A stretch of 64,000 bases of DNA, from NCBI GenBank assembly GCA_001897605.1, contig MKTL01000006.1, forward strand, positions 287,780-351,779, read 5' to 3'. Positions 47,445 through 56,183 of this stretch are shown one piece after another. The DNA is from Clostridiales bacterium 38-18. Lineage in GTDB: Bacteria > Bacillota > Clostridia > Peptostreptococcales > Acidaminobacteraceae. A program made the position numbers and the translations under genes. The notes beneath the pieces were generated by a model. That model had not been told where the DNA came from and did no database searches. It saw only the letters and a list, made by a program, of their open reading frames with translations. The number at the start of each line of letters is the position of its first letter. Position 1 is the stretch's first letter.

Positions 47445-48701
47445 ATGATGAAAAAAAATAAATTTGGTAAGTATAATTTAAGCCTATTCTTCATGGGGAA
47501 GGGTGTTTCTGTAATTGGTTCTTCTATCTATAACTTTGCCGTCGGTCTGTATGTGCTTAAGCTGACGGGTTCAGCTTTAAATTATGGGATAACCCTAATG
47601 CTATCTATTTTGCCACTTATTCTAATAAGTCCCTTTGGCGGTGTAATAGCAGATCGGTTTAACAAAAAGATAATTGTCGTCAGTATGGATATCATCAATG
47701 GGTTGTTGTTTATCGCCATCTATCTGCTAACAGAAAAAATGAATTTTTCTCTAGGTCTGGTCTATCTGACGACAATTCTGCTCAATAGCTTTGGTACTCT
47801 GTTTGCCATTAGTATTGAAGCTGCAAAGCCAAATCTAGTAAAAGAGGACAGGCTTATAAAAATCAATGCATATAGCAAGCTAATCGATTCTATATCGTCT
47901 GTTTTGGGTCCAATCGTTGGTGGTATTATTTATGCACTATTTGATATACGCGCTTTTGTTTTATTCAATGGTATTTCTTTCTTAATTTCAGCATTGAGTG
48001 AGTCCTTTATGGATTTTAATTATTATACTAAAGAATCTCATGTAAAAATAAACACATCCTTTAGAAACGATTTTAAAGAGGGGATACATTATTTTTTTAA
48101 AAATAAAGCAATCGTCGAGTATTTCTTTATATTTGCTACCCTAAATTTTCTACTCGGCTTTTCAGTTAACGTACCGGCACCTTATTTGATTAATGAAGTA
48201 TTCAAGCTTTCGTCTGCTCAGTTTGGGTTAATCAATGGCCTTTTTCCAGTTGGATTGATTATTGGTTCATTGACCATTGAGTCACTTTTAAAAAAATTCA
48301 CATATAAAAAAGTATTACTAAGCATGAACTTATTTTTGGCCATTTTGGCAGGAATGATTGGCTTGCCATATCAGGTTTTGACAAGTTCAGTTCAATTGAC
48401 AATTTTTTATGGTTTGAATTTTTGTCTTATGGGGCTTGCAATTGCATATGTTGATGTCCCAATTACAACCCTGCTTCAGCAAGAGGTTCCCTCACACTTA
48501 TTGGGACGAGTAATGAGTATACTAATGAGTCTCGTGAAGGTTGTATTGCCTATTGCATTGGTCGTATCTGGAGCAGCAATTTCGGTAATGCCAATTAAGC
48601 TGATACCTATAATAGGTGCACTTGCTTCTGCAGGGTTTACCTTATATCTTATGAATAAGGAACATCAATTAAATAAATTGAATTTTGAAAATATTGAGTA
48701 G
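47445..48701 (+). CDS. MFS transporter (drug/macrolide efflux type)
   Basis: A 418-residue membrane protein with about 12 hydrophobic helices, an MFS motif A-like GGVIADRFNKKIIVV after helix 2, and the layout of the MefA-type 12-TM exporters. Start ATG 47445 or the adjacent ATG 47448 follows GAGGTG; the track's GTG lies inside the ribosome binding site. Substrate unknown. It is separated from the MerR fusion by a terminator, but the two are adjacent and may be functionally linked. Confidence 0.88.
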   Translation: MMKKNKFGKYNLSLFFMGKGVSVIGSSIYNFAVGLYVLKLTGSALNYGITLMLSILPLILISPFGGVIADRFNKKIIVVSMDIINGLLFIAIYLLTEKMNFSLGLVYLTTILLNSFGTLFAISIEAAKPNLVKEDRLIKINAYSKLIDSISSVLGPIVGGIIYALFDIRAFVLFNGISFLISALSESFMDFNYYTKESHVKINTSFRNDFKEGIHYFFKNKAIVEYFFIFATLNFLLGFSVNVPAPYLINEVFKLSSAQFGLINGLFPVGLIIGSLTIESLLKKFTYKKVLLSMNLFLAILAGMIGLPYQVLTSSVQLTIFYGLNFCLMGLAIAYVDVPITTLLQQEVPSHLLGRVMSILMSLVKVVLPIALVVSGAAISVMPIKLIPIIGALASAGFTLYLMNKEHQLNKLNFENIE

Positions 48702-48750
48702 TATTGAATGATTTGTTGCACAATTGTTCGAATTTTCATACATTTATGTT

Positions 48751-48778
48751 TTGATTTTTGTACAGTTTATGGTACACT
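48751..48778 (+). promoter_or_regulatory. Candidate promoter for the 103-residue protein gene
   Basis: TTGATT, 16 bases, TACACT preceded by TGG (extended -10), about 62 bases before the start. Confidence 0.5.
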
Positions 48779-48839
48779 ATATCTAGTGGGACTTGAAACG
48801 ACCTAATTATCCTACTAATAATCGAAAAGGAGACTTTAT

Positions 48840-49151
48840 ATGCACAAAATGGATTTATTCTCAGCAATTTTTGATTACTATGAACATTTGTTTTCTAAAA
48901 ATTTGAGCGACGCTGAAAAGCAATCTATTATGGAATCGTTTGAAAGAATGGATATTGAGGATGGCATTGAACGTGCAATTCGTTCTATAGAATCTGGATT
49001 GCATATCAAATTACCCTATGATCTTTTCGTTGAAACTAGAGGCTCATATCACGATGATCCAATAGACAGGATTTTACATCGATTCAATTTTCAAGCTTCA
49101 ATGTGGACAAATGAACATTTGAAGGAGAACTTTATCAATGAGATGGCCTAA
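48840..49151 (+). CDS. Hypothetical protein, 103 residues
   Basis: Not recognised. A soluble, mostly helical, acidic protein with no cysteine and no membrane segment; it contains YEHLFSKNLSDAEKQSIMESF and a C-terminal HRFNFQASMWTNEHLKENF. Reality is supported by a good ribosome binding site (AAAAGGAG), an upstream extended -10 promoter and a downstream terminator. Nothing in its neighbours points to a function. Confidence 0.75.
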   Translation: MHKMDLFSAIFDYYEHLFSKNLSDAEKQSIMESFERMDIEDGIERAIRSIESGLHIKLPYDLFVETRGSYHDDPIDRILHRFNFQASMWTNEHLKENFINEMA

Positions 49152-49176
49152 AATTCAATATATAAAAATCGGTCAT

Positions 49177-49212
49177 AATTCCCTTTATTTAAAATAAAAT
49201 AGAGGGAATTTT
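49177..49212 (+). terminator. Intrinsic terminator after the 103-residue gene
   Basis: Arms AATTCCCT / AGGGAATT with an AT-rich inner stem, followed by T-rich sequence. Confidence 0.7.
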
Positions 49213-49257
49213 GGTTTTTTGGTGAATAATTACATATGAATTAATGAAGGAGGCTAT

Positions 49258-49905
49258 ATGAATCGATATGAACTAAAAATGAGGGCAAAGGAAGCGCTTC
49301 ATGGCAAATGGATAATCGCCGTTGCTGTAACTATTATTGCACTGATTCTTAACAACATCCATTTATCCACTGGTACGTCTATTTTTAGGTTCAGCAGTGG
49401 TTGGATGACGAATCTCAGAGTCTTATCGCCTTTAAGCTCGGCTTCGTCCAGCATTTCATCTTTAATCAACTTTATATTATCAGGACCAGTCGCTTTAGGC
49501 ATCGCTTTTTTTTATTTAAATCTTCTTCGAGAGGATGAGGCTAGGGTAGAGTCACTGTTTCATGGATTTAAAAGATTTTTAGATGCATTAATCTCGCATA
49601 TCTTAATTACTATTTTTACATTTTTATGGTTTTTGTTACTAATTGTACCAGGAATTATTGCAGGATTGAGCTATTCCATGACCTATTACATTCTTATTGA
49701 CCATCCAGAGCTGTCTCCAATTGAGGCAATACGTCTAAGTAAGGAACTTATGAATGGACATAAGGGTGAGCTGTTTATATTATGGTTAAGCTTTATTGGC
49801 TGGTTTTTCCTTGGAATAATTACCTTTGGCATAGGATTACTTTATGCAATACCTTACTTTAATACGACATTGGCTGAGTTTTATCTGAATATTAAAGGCG
49901 AATAG
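49258..49905 (+). CDS. DUF975 family integral membrane protein
   Basis: A 215-residue membrane protein beginning MNRYELKMRAKEALHGKW, the usual DUF975 N-terminus. It has about four to five hydrophobic helices and the conserved tail GLLYAIPYFNTTLAEFYLN. Another family mark is the HPELSPIEAIRLSKELMNGHK segment. Function unknown. Start follows AAGGAGG. Confidence 0.88.
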   Translation: MNRYELKMRAKEALHGKWIIAVAVTIIALILNNIHLSTGTSIFRFSSGWMTNLRVLSPLSSASSSISSLINFILSGPVALGIAFFYLNLLREDEARVESLFHGFKRFLDALISHILITIFTFLWFLLLIVPGIIAGLSYSMTYYILIDHPELSPIEAIRLSKELMNGHKGELFILWLSFIGWFFLGIITFGIGLLYAIPYFNTTLAEFYLNIKGE

Positions 49906-49910
49906 AATGT

Positions 49911-49968
49911 AAATGGCTTTCGAAACATCGTTTAGGAATTATAAGACGTTGTTTGGGAAGTCATTTTT
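49911..49968 (+). terminator. Probable terminator after the DUF975 gene
   Basis: Imperfect long hairpin with base arms AAATGGCTT / AAGTCATTT and further pairing inside, ending in a T run. Confidence 0.6.
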
Positions 49969-50071
49969 ATTTACGCTGCTTAATTGTCGTATAATAAGCT
50001 ATCAACCACATATATAGGAAGAACAAAATAGATATTTATTATAAACAGTCTGATCCATTAATCAATATAGA

Positions 50072-50108
50072 TTTCTACCATTTTGTTTCTACCATTTCAG
50101 TTTTCTAC
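50072..50108 (+). repeat. Direct repeats TTTCTACCATTT upstream of two small membrane genes
   Basis: Two perfect 12-base copies (50072-50083 and 50086-50097) at a 14-base period, plus a partial third copy (TTTTCTACTTT) just before the ribosome binding site. They lie in the leader of the small gene at 50127. Possible regulatory or RNA-binding site. Confidence 0.6.
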
Positions 50109-50126
50109 TTTAAAAGGAGTGATTTC

Positions 50127-50357
50127 TTGAGATACTTTATTACATTTGCTTTATTTACTATTATGGCATTTACAAGCTTCTGGGGGTTAACCAACGTTCA
50201 TGGTCTATTGGTCTGGTTCGAAAGACGAGTTGAGAGATATAGCGCTACGTATTCCATGTATTTACATAGTTTTCAGTTTACGGTTATACTTAAAACCATA
50301 TTGTTCTTGATATTTTTTGTTAGTTTATTTACTTTATTGACACTAATTATTTTATAG
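50127..50357 (+). CDS. Small membrane protein, 76 residues
   Basis: Not recognised. Starts at TTG after AAAAGGAG. Two hydrophobic helices (about 2-20 and 50-74) flank a charged central loop (WFERRVERYSATYSMY). It is followed 12 bases later by another tiny membrane gene, so the two may form a pair. The start codon is supported by the ribosome binding site, not by homology. Confidence 0.65.
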   Translation: MRYFITFALFTIMAFTSFWGLTNVHGLLVWFERRVERYSATYSMYLHSFQFTVILKTILFLIFFVSLFTLLTLIIL

Positions 50358-50369
50358 GAGGTAAAAAAA

Positions 50370-50573
50370 GTGCTATCAATTCCAATGCTTATAAACTTAG
50401 TCAATCTATCAACACTATTGGCCATTATTTTTGGTGTGCCTTATTTGCTATATCGATTACTACAATACATATTAAAAACAAATTCAAAACTGAAGCGTGT
50501 TGAAAGAGACATAAGGCTGCTAACCTTGGAAAAGGAAGTTGCCGTCTCTAAATTGAGAAACAGCTTAAAATGA
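50370..50573 (+). CDS. Small membrane protein with coiled-coil tail, 67 residues
   Basis: Not recognised. Starts at GTG after TAGGAGG. One hydrophobic helix (about 5-30) is followed by a charged, heptad-like helix (KLKRVERDIRLLTLEKEVAVSKLRNSL). This is the layout of small membrane-anchored coiled-coil proteins. Pairs with the preceding 76-residue gene and ends at a terminator. Confidence 0.68.
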   Translation: MLSIPMLINLVNLSTLLAIIFGVPYLLYRLLQYILKTNSKLKRVERDIRLLTLEKEVAVSKLRNSLK

Positions 50574-50580
50574 AATTCGT

Positions 50581-50610
50581 AAAAGGCCACATTTAGTGGC
50601 TTTTTATTTT
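50581..50610 (+). terminator. Intrinsic terminator after the small membrane genes
   Basis: Arms GCCAC / GTGGC within flanking A and T runs. Confidence 0.8.
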
Positions 50611-50665
50611 TGTATCTTGTTACATTGTCTCGGCTAAGGGTACTTATGATTTAAAGGAGGTAAGT

Positions 50666-51088
50666 ATGGAAAAATTTGAAAAAATTACGATTTCAACCGT
50701 AATAGATGCAACTCTAGAAACGGTCTGGCAAGCTTTTACCTTGCCAGAGCATATAACAAAATGGAACTTCGCATCTGATGACTGGCATTGTCCAAGTGCG
50801 ATTAACAACCTTGTAAGCGGGGGCGCATTTTCGTATAGAATGGCTTCAAAAAAAGAAGATATTGGTTTTGATTTTGGTGGTACTTATTTAAAGGTTGAAC
50901 CACTAAATCATATCAGCTATGAGCTTGGTGATGGTAGAGTTGTATCTATTGATTTTAAGAGTCTTGATGCTTCTAGCGTTCTTGTAGAGGAGACCTTTGA
51001 TGCTGAAAAGCTTAATCCCTTAGAATTACAAAGAAACGGTTGGCAGGCCATATTGAATAATTTTAAAAGTCACGCTGAATCGTTATAA
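50666..51088 (+). CDS. SRPBCC / AHSA1-like protein
   Basis: A 140-residue START-like fold protein of the Activator of Hsp90 ATPase 1 homolog family. It begins ITISTVIDATLETVWQAFTLPEHITKWNFAS and ends with NPLELQRNGWQAILNNFKSHAE, the family signature. It is cytosolic and probably binds a small hydrophobic ligand; the bacterial role is generally unknown. Start follows AAAGGAGG. Confidence 0.88.
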   Translation: MEKFEKITISTVIDATLETVWQAFTLPEHITKWNFASDDWHCPSAINNLVSGGAFSYRMASKKEDIGFDFGGTYLKVEPLNHISYELGDGRVVSIDFKSLDASSVLVEETFDAEKLNPLELQRNGWQAILNNFKSHAESL

Positions 51089-51092
51089 ATTT

Positions 51093-51143
51093 AAAAAGAG
51101 AGCAGTCACATATCTGATATAGATATCGTAACCGCTCTCTTTT
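51093..51143. terminator. Bidirectional terminator between convergent genes
   Basis: Arms AAAAAGAGAGC / GCTCTCTTTT around a 30-base partly paired loop. A and T runs on each side serve both the SRPBCC gene and the Na/phosphate cotransporter. Confidence 0.8.
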
Positions 51144-51166
51144 GATTAATAGATGAACCTATTTAA

Positions 51167-52780
51167 TTATGCAAAGGATACATTGTCAGCAACAATTCTT
51201 ACTAAGTTACAGGAAAGATCTGAAATCCTTTCAAGATTGTTTACCATTTCTAGATAATAAACACCAGCTTCTGTACTACATTCATTTGAGTTAAGTCTTG
51301 AGAAATGATCACGACGTGCATCTCTTTGTAATTGATCCATTTCCTGTTCGAGACTGATAACTGAATCTATCATTTGTTGATCTGGTTTTTCTAAGACCTC
51401 TAGTGCCATTTCATAGGTTTCTTTAGTTTTGTTATACATGATTAACAAAGCTTTTTTAGAGACGTCTGATAAAGCAATACGATTATCATTCATGGTCATT
51501 ACTAGCTCAGCTATATTATCCGCATGATCACCAATTCTCTCAATATCATTTACACTATTAAATAAACCATCAAGATATTTTCTATCTGTATCCATTATGT
51601 CTCTATTCGAGAGCTTCACAAGATATTCAGTAATTAATTCTTCAAGCTTATTGACATCTTTTTCATATTCAAAGGTTTTCTTTACTTTATCTAGCTGATC
51701 CTCAAATAGTCCGTCCATGGCAGATACAAGACTTTTCTTAGCGATATCACCCATATTGATGGTCTCGTTGATAACACTTTTAATTGCAATTGTTGGTGTT
51801 TCAAGTATACGCTCATCAATATATTTGGTTAATTTGATTTGTTCTTCACCTTTATCAGGAATAATCCACATCGCTATTTTAATCAAAACAAAAGCAAATG
51901 GAAACTGAAGTATAACGTTTGTTACGTTAAAAATTGTGTGCGCATTAGCAATTTGTCTGCCTACGTCTGTTGGATCAAGCTTGGTTACAATAGAAGTAAT
52001 CGGATGACTTAATACCAGGACAAACAGAAGGGTACCAATCGTATTGAAGGATAAATGAATAATTGCTGCTCTCTTAGCATTTTTACTTGCACCGATTGAT
52101 GATAGTAGAGCAGTTGTACAGGTTCCAATGTTATCACCATAAAGAATTGGTAAAGCAGCTGCAAGTGGCAAAGCACCTGCTGATGCCAATGCGATTAACA
52201 TACCAATAGATGCACTCGAGCTTTGAACGATAAATGTAAGGCCAAAACCAACAAGTACACCTAAAATTGGATTGTGACCGATACTTGTCATCAAATCTTC
52301 AAAAGCCTGAAGCTCTCTAAGAGGCTTTAATGAATCCTTTAAAAACTCCATACCAATAAATAGGATACCTAAACCTATAAGGATTTCTGCTAAGTTTTTA
52401 TGGGAGCCCTTTTTAGATAGCATCCAAATAATCATACCAACGCCAACCGCAATTGGAGCGATTTCATCGATTGATAATGAAACGATTTGACCGGTTACCG
52501 TTGTACCTATATTTGCTCCTAAAATGACGCCGACAGCTTGTGAAAGCTTCATAATACCTGCATTTACAAATCCGACAACCATTACTGTCGTGGCACTAGA
52601 GCTTTGAATTACACCTGTAACGATGACACCCACTAAAACGCCCATAAAACGATTAGTCGTTAAAATTTCAATTATACGTTCTAATTTTTTACCAGCGGCT
52701 TTTTGCAAACCAGCTCCCATCAGCTGCATTCCAAAAAGGAAAAGCCCAAGACCGCCTAAAACACCAATTGCTACTGACAT
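51167..52780 (-). CDS. Na/Pi cotransporter family protein with PhoU-like C-terminus
   Basis: A 537-residue membrane protein. The N-terminal half has two inverted Na/Pi repeats, each with a QSSSA motif (GVIQSSSATTVMVVGF and FIVQSSSASIGML), and about eight to nine helices. The C-terminal 200 residues form a helical PhoU-like domain (MDGLFEDQLDKVKK ... NDIERIGDHADNIAELV). These proteins move phosphate with Na+; direction and control by the PhoU domain are inferred. On the opposite strand to its neighbours, with its own promoter. Confidence 0.92.
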   Translation of the reverse strand: MSVAIGVLGGLGLFLFGMQLMGAGLQKAAGKKLERIIEILTTNRFMGVLVGVIVTGVIQSSSATTVMVVGFVNAGIMKLSQAVGVILGANIGTTVTGQIVSLSIDEIAPIAVGVGMIIWMLSKKGSHKNLAEILIGLGILFIGMEFLKDSLKPLRELQAFEDLMTSIGHNPILGVLVGFGLTFIVQSSSASIGMLIALASAGALPLAAALPILYGDNIGTCTTALLSSIGASKNAKRAAIIHLSFNTIGTLLFVLVLSHPITSIVTKLDPTDVGRQIANAHTIFNVTNVILQFPFAFVLIKIAMWIIPDKGEEQIKLTKYIDERILETPTIAIKSVINETINMGDIAKKSLVSAMDGLFEDQLDKVKKTFEYEKDVNKLEELITEYLVKLSNRDIMDTDRKYLDGLFNSVNDIERIGDHADNIAELVMTMNDNRIALSDVSKKALLIMYNKTKETYEMALEVLEKPDQQMIDSVISLEQEMDQLQRDARRDHFSRLNSNECSTEAGVYYLEMVNNLERISDLSCNLVRIVADNVSFA

Positions 52781-52842
52781 TATTTAATGCCCCCTAATTT
52801 TAAAGATTTTTAAAAATTGTATACACGATAAATTCCTATCCT

Positions 52843-52851
52843 ATTCTAACA
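52843..52851 (-). promoter_or_regulatory. Extended -10 promoter for the Na/Pi cotransporter
   Basis: On the minus strand TGTTAGAAT, about 63 bases before the start codon; no clear -35 at standard spacing. Confidence 0.45.
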
Positions 52852-52960
52852 TAAAATAGATTTTACAATGTTAAATCTATGTAAAGTCGACGTAATTTAG
52901 ATGTAAAAGTGGCTTGAAATCCTTACAAAAATGAAACTGACTGTATTCTACTTAATTTTA

Positions 52961-52969
52961 TGCTAAAAT
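52961..52969 (+). promoter_or_regulatory. Extended -10 promoter for the DUF1848 gene
   Basis: TGCTAAAAT, 20 bases upstream of the start codon. The short leader still has room for the AAGGGGGAA ribosome binding site. Confidence 0.45.
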
Positions 52970-52988
52970 ATTATAAGGGGGAATTAAT

Positions 52989-53840
52989 ATGATATTAAGC
53001 ATAAGTAGACGTACCGACATACCCGCATTTTATAGCGAGTGGTTTTATCAGAGAGTAGAGGAGGGATACCTCATCACTCAAAATCCAATGAATCCAAAAC
53101 AGAGACGTAGAATTGAGCTAAATGATCAAATTAGTTGTCTCGTATTTTGGAGTAAAAATCCTGAACCAATGGTTGAAAGGTTAAAAGAAATTGATCATTT
53201 TAACTATTATTTTCACTTTACATTAAATGCATATGGTACAGATATAGAGCCAAATTTACCATCATTAGATAGTAGAATAAAAACTTATATTGATTTGGCT
53301 AGAAAAATTGGAAATAAACGAGTTATATGGCGCTATGATCCAATATTGTTAAATGGTCAGTATAGTACTGAGTTCCATATAGATAGCTTTGCAAAAATAG
53401 CAAAGTCATTATCGCCTTATCTTTCGAAATGTGTTATCAGTTTTATCGATACATATCCAGTAAATAAGAAAAAACTGGAGCAGCATAGCATTCATGCACC
53501 AAGTGCAGATGAAATTAAAACGATTGTAAATGAATTAACTAAAATTGCATTTGAATATGATTTCTTAATAGAAACATGTGCTGAACAATCGTCACTTGAA
53601 GACTTTGGTATCTGTCATGGACACTGTATTGATAAAAAATTAATAGAATCAGAATTTAATGTAAAGCTAAACGAAAAAAAAGACAATTATTTGAGAGAAA
53701 ATTGCGGCTGCGTACAAAGTATAGATGTTGGTGCCTATAGCACTTGTTTAAATCAATGTATTTACTGTTATGCCCAACATAACCAAAACAAATCAAAATA
53801 TTGCTTTGTAGATTCACCATTAATGTGTGGCGTAGAATAA
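52989..53840 (+). CDS. DUF1848 protein with C-terminal CxxxCxxC cluster motif
   Basis: A 283-residue protein beginning MILSISRRTDIPAFYSEWFYQRV, the DUF1848 signature, with VFWSKNPEPM and RYDPILL. The C-terminus carries CLNQCIYCYA, a radical-SAM-like CxxxCxxC spacing in an unusual C-terminal position. Further cysteines lie at ETCAEQ and HGHC, and CGCV just before it. The family resembles spore photoproduct lyase-like radical SAM proteins but has no established reaction. Monocistronic between two divergent or convergent units. Confidence 0.88.
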   Translation: MILSISRRTDIPAFYSEWFYQRVEEGYLITQNPMNPKQRRRIELNDQISCLVFWSKNPEPMVERLKEIDHFNYYFHFTLNAYGTDIEPNLPSLDSRIKTYIDLARKIGNKRVIWRYDPILLNGQYSTEFHIDSFAKIAKSLSPYLSKCVISFIDTYPVNKKKLEQHSIHAPSADEIKTIVNELTKIAFEYDFLIETCAEQSSLEDFGICHGHCIDKKLIESEFNVKLNEKKDNYLRENCGCVQSIDVGAYSTCLNQCIYCYAQHNQNKSKYCFVDSPLMCGVE

Positions 53841-53850
53841 TCATACAGAA

Positions 53851-53877
53851 AAAAGAGAGTGCTTATCGCACTCTCTA
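53851..53877 (-). terminator. Terminator of the RsgI-like gene (and partly of the DUF1848 gene)
   Basis: Stem GAGAGTGC / GCACTCTC. On the minus strand it is followed by six T; on the plus strand only a weak T tail follows, so it mainly serves the minus-strand gene. Confidence 0.8.
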
Positions 53878-53887
53878 ACTATTTATA

Positions 53888-55120
53888 TTAGTTTCCTTTA
53901 GTATTTCCTTTAGTGTTACCTTTATTAGTGTTTTCCTTATCACCCTTGTTGTTCTTTGGCACTATGGGTTTGCCTGATGGGTTTTTAGTTTCTGGCTCAG
54001 TTGATGGCTCTGTGGTTAACTCAGAAGGAGATTCTATTGATTCACTTGTTGGCTCAGTGGGTTTAACTTTATCCTTATTTTCACTATTATTCTTACCATT
54101 GCTGCCGTTATTTTTGCCTCCGCTATTATTGTTATCATTATTATGCTTCATATTATCATTTGAAGTTTCAGGACTTGAAGGTGACACATTTGTTTCATTT
54201 TCTTGCTGTTCTATAAAGCCCTTTAGCTCCTCAATCAATGAATCATAGTTTACATCAGCTAGAGCAAGTTTAGCTCTAAAAGCTGATATATCAACATTTA
54301 ACGTTTCAAGTGTGTTTAAAAGTTTGTTAATCTCATTAACCTTAGCTTGATCACTCTTTTGAATGATGGTACCAAATCGTTCAAACTGATTAATCATAGC
54401 TTCTTCAGAGAAATATTCTTTAACATTAGTCTGATCTGAACCCTGATCTAAAACATATAGTCCAACAGAAACTGATTTATCTTTAGCAGCTTTTAAATCA
54501 TCTTTGGTTGCTTTATTATATGCAACATTTACTTCTTGAAGAATTTCTGAATCAGTAATCTTTTCTTCTAATTTACTTTCAATATTTGAAACTGTAACGT
54601 CATTTTTTAGACTACGTTTTACTGGTATCGTGGTTACAAGTACATAATCATCTATTAAATCCTCAGAATCGATAAAACCGTTTTCAATTGCTAGTGAAAC
54701 GACAGTCTCAACAGCGTCCTCAACCGACATCCCCTTAATGGCCTCTAGAGCTAGAGAGGCAGCGTCCTCATTAAGAGCAGTATACCTTAACACCTTATCA
54801 TTTGCATTTAACTCAAGCTGAACACTTGGATTAATATCAATTGTGACCACCGTTGCCGTCGCATAACTCATTTGATATAGATTAAGTCCAAAAAGACTCG
54901 AAAAAACAATTGCAATTAAAGCTGCCGCAGCAACTATCGATCTTCTATTAAACATGGATATAATGTTATTATTAGCTGTATATAAATCTTCACTATTCAC
55001 CCAGATTTTTTGACCGACCAATAAACCTGCTTTATTTTTTATCCTTTTATATTGATTATCATTTGTTAAAATAATAGAATAGTTTTCATGAACACTTAAA
55101 ACGATTCCTTTGTATAACAT
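53888..55120 (-). CDS. RsgI-like anti-sigma protein without a linked sigma gene
   Basis: A 410-residue protein. Residues 1-50 resemble the RsgI N-terminal anti-sigma domain (MLYKGIVLSVHENYSIILTNDNQYKRI). A single membrane helix (about 61-82) is followed by a periplasmic-type beta segment (VVTIDINPSVQLELN) common to RsgI proteins. The extracellular part is helical, then a long Asn/Ser/Lys/Pro/Thr low-complexity tail ending in TKGN repeats. RsgI normally pairs with SigI; neither neighbour is a sigma factor here. Start follows AGAAGGTG. Confidence 0.84.
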   Translation of the reverse strand: MLYKGIVLSVHENYSIILTNDNQYKRIKNKAGLLVGQKIWVNSEDLYTANNNIISMFNRRSIVAAAALIAIVFSSLFGLNLYQMSYATATVVTIDINPSVQLELNANDKVLRYTALNEDAASLALEAIKGMSVEDAVETVVSLAIENGFIDSEDLIDDYVLVTTIPVKRSLKNDVTVSNIESKLEEKITDSEILQEVNVAYNKATKDDLKAAKDKSVSVGLYVLDQGSDQTNVKEYFSEEAMINQFERFGTIIQKSDQAKVNEINKLLNTLETLNVDISAFRAKLALADVNYDSLIEELKGFIEQQENETNVSPSSPETSNDNMKHNNDNNNSGGKNNGSNGKNNSENKDKVKPTEPTSESIESPSELTTEPSTEPETKNPSGKPIVPKNNKGDKENTNKGNTKGNTKGN

Positions 55121-55285
55121 CGCCGCACCTTCTTTCTCTTATGTAATATTATACGATTTTTCTTCAAAAATTAGGTGACAAATCCTTATTTTTTTATAGT
55201 TTATTCCATTCATTTTTAATCTTAAGAAATGATATTATTAATTATGGGTAACTATATATTACTAAATTATATATAGGAGGCTTAC

Positions 55286-56161
55286 ATGAAAAAAATTATA
55301 CCACATATTTGGTTTGACAAAGAAGCTCTTGAAGCAGCTCAAAGATACGTATCAGTTTTTGAAAATGCTGAAATTAATCACACAACTGTACTTGAAGATA
55401 CTCCGTCAGGCACGGCACATCTCGTAGAGCTCACATTAGCAGGACAGCCCTTTCAGTTCATCTCTGCAGGTCCTTTCTTCACACCAAATCCAACAATTTC
55501 CTTTCTCATCAATTGTATAACGAAAGAAGAGGTTGATCGGTTTTACAATTGCTTTATCGAAGGTGGATTTGAGCTAATGCCTTTGGGGAACTATCCATTT
55601 AGTCCTTATTATGCGTGGGTTGAGGACAAATTTCATGTGTCGTGGCAAATCATGCTTAACCATGCGCCTAAATCTGACCAAAAGATAATACCAACACTAA
55701 TGTATGTTGGCAAACATCTCGGAGAATGTGAGCAAGCTATAACTCATTATATAAACACATTTGATGGTTCACTGAAAGGTGAAATAACTCGTTATTTCGA
55801 AGAAGCACCAAATCCAGACAACAGCGTCAAACACGTTAATTTTATTATTGACGACTTGATGCTTGGTGCCATGGACAGTGGCTATGATCATAACTATCAA
55901 TTTAATGAAGGCGTTTCATTTATAATCCCTTGTGATACACAAGAAGAAATCGATCATTATTGGTCAAAATTGTCTCATGATCCTGAAGCTGAGCAATGTG
56001 GCTGGTGTCGAGATCAATTTGGTGTCTCTTGGCAAATAGCACCTACTATAATGGGTGAACTATTAAATACAGATAATCAAGAAATAAAATCTAACGTAAT
56101 TCAAACCTTTTTAGGTATGAAGAAATTTGATATTAATCAGTTAAAGAAGGCAGCTGAATAA
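55286..56161 (+). CDS. Tandem PhnB-like (VOC/glyoxalase fold) protein
   Basis: A 291-residue protein made of two copies of a PhnB/3-demethylubiquinone-methyltransferase-like VOC domain. The repeats start [20 protein letters not shown] (residue 2) and [20 protein letters not shown] (about 132). Each contains a matching FHVSWQIM / FGVSWQIA element. No enzymatic role is known for this type. Start follows TAGGAGG; 22 bases separate it from the chemoreceptor-like gene. Confidence 0.9.
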   Translation: MKKIIPHIWFDKEALEAAQRYVSVFENAEINHTTVLEDTPSGTAHLVELTLAGQPFQFISAGPFFTPNPTISFLINCITKEEVDRFYNCFIEGGFELMPLGNYPFSPYYAWVEDKFHVSWQIMLNHAPKSDQKIIPTLMYVGKHLGECEQAITHYINTFDGSLKGEITRYFEEAPNPDNSVKHVNFIIDDLMLGAMDSGYDHNYQFNEGVSFIIPCDTQEEIDHYWSKLSHDPEAEQCGWCRDQFGVSWQIAPTIMGELLNTDNQEIKSNVIQTFLGMKKFDINQLKKAAE

Positions 56162-56183
56162 AAGCTTCGATTGGAGGAATGTA

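Noticed and set aside
53913-54248. Plus-strand ORF rich in Leu/Ser/Phe
   Set aside because: Antisense shadow of the low-complexity tail of the RsgI-like gene.
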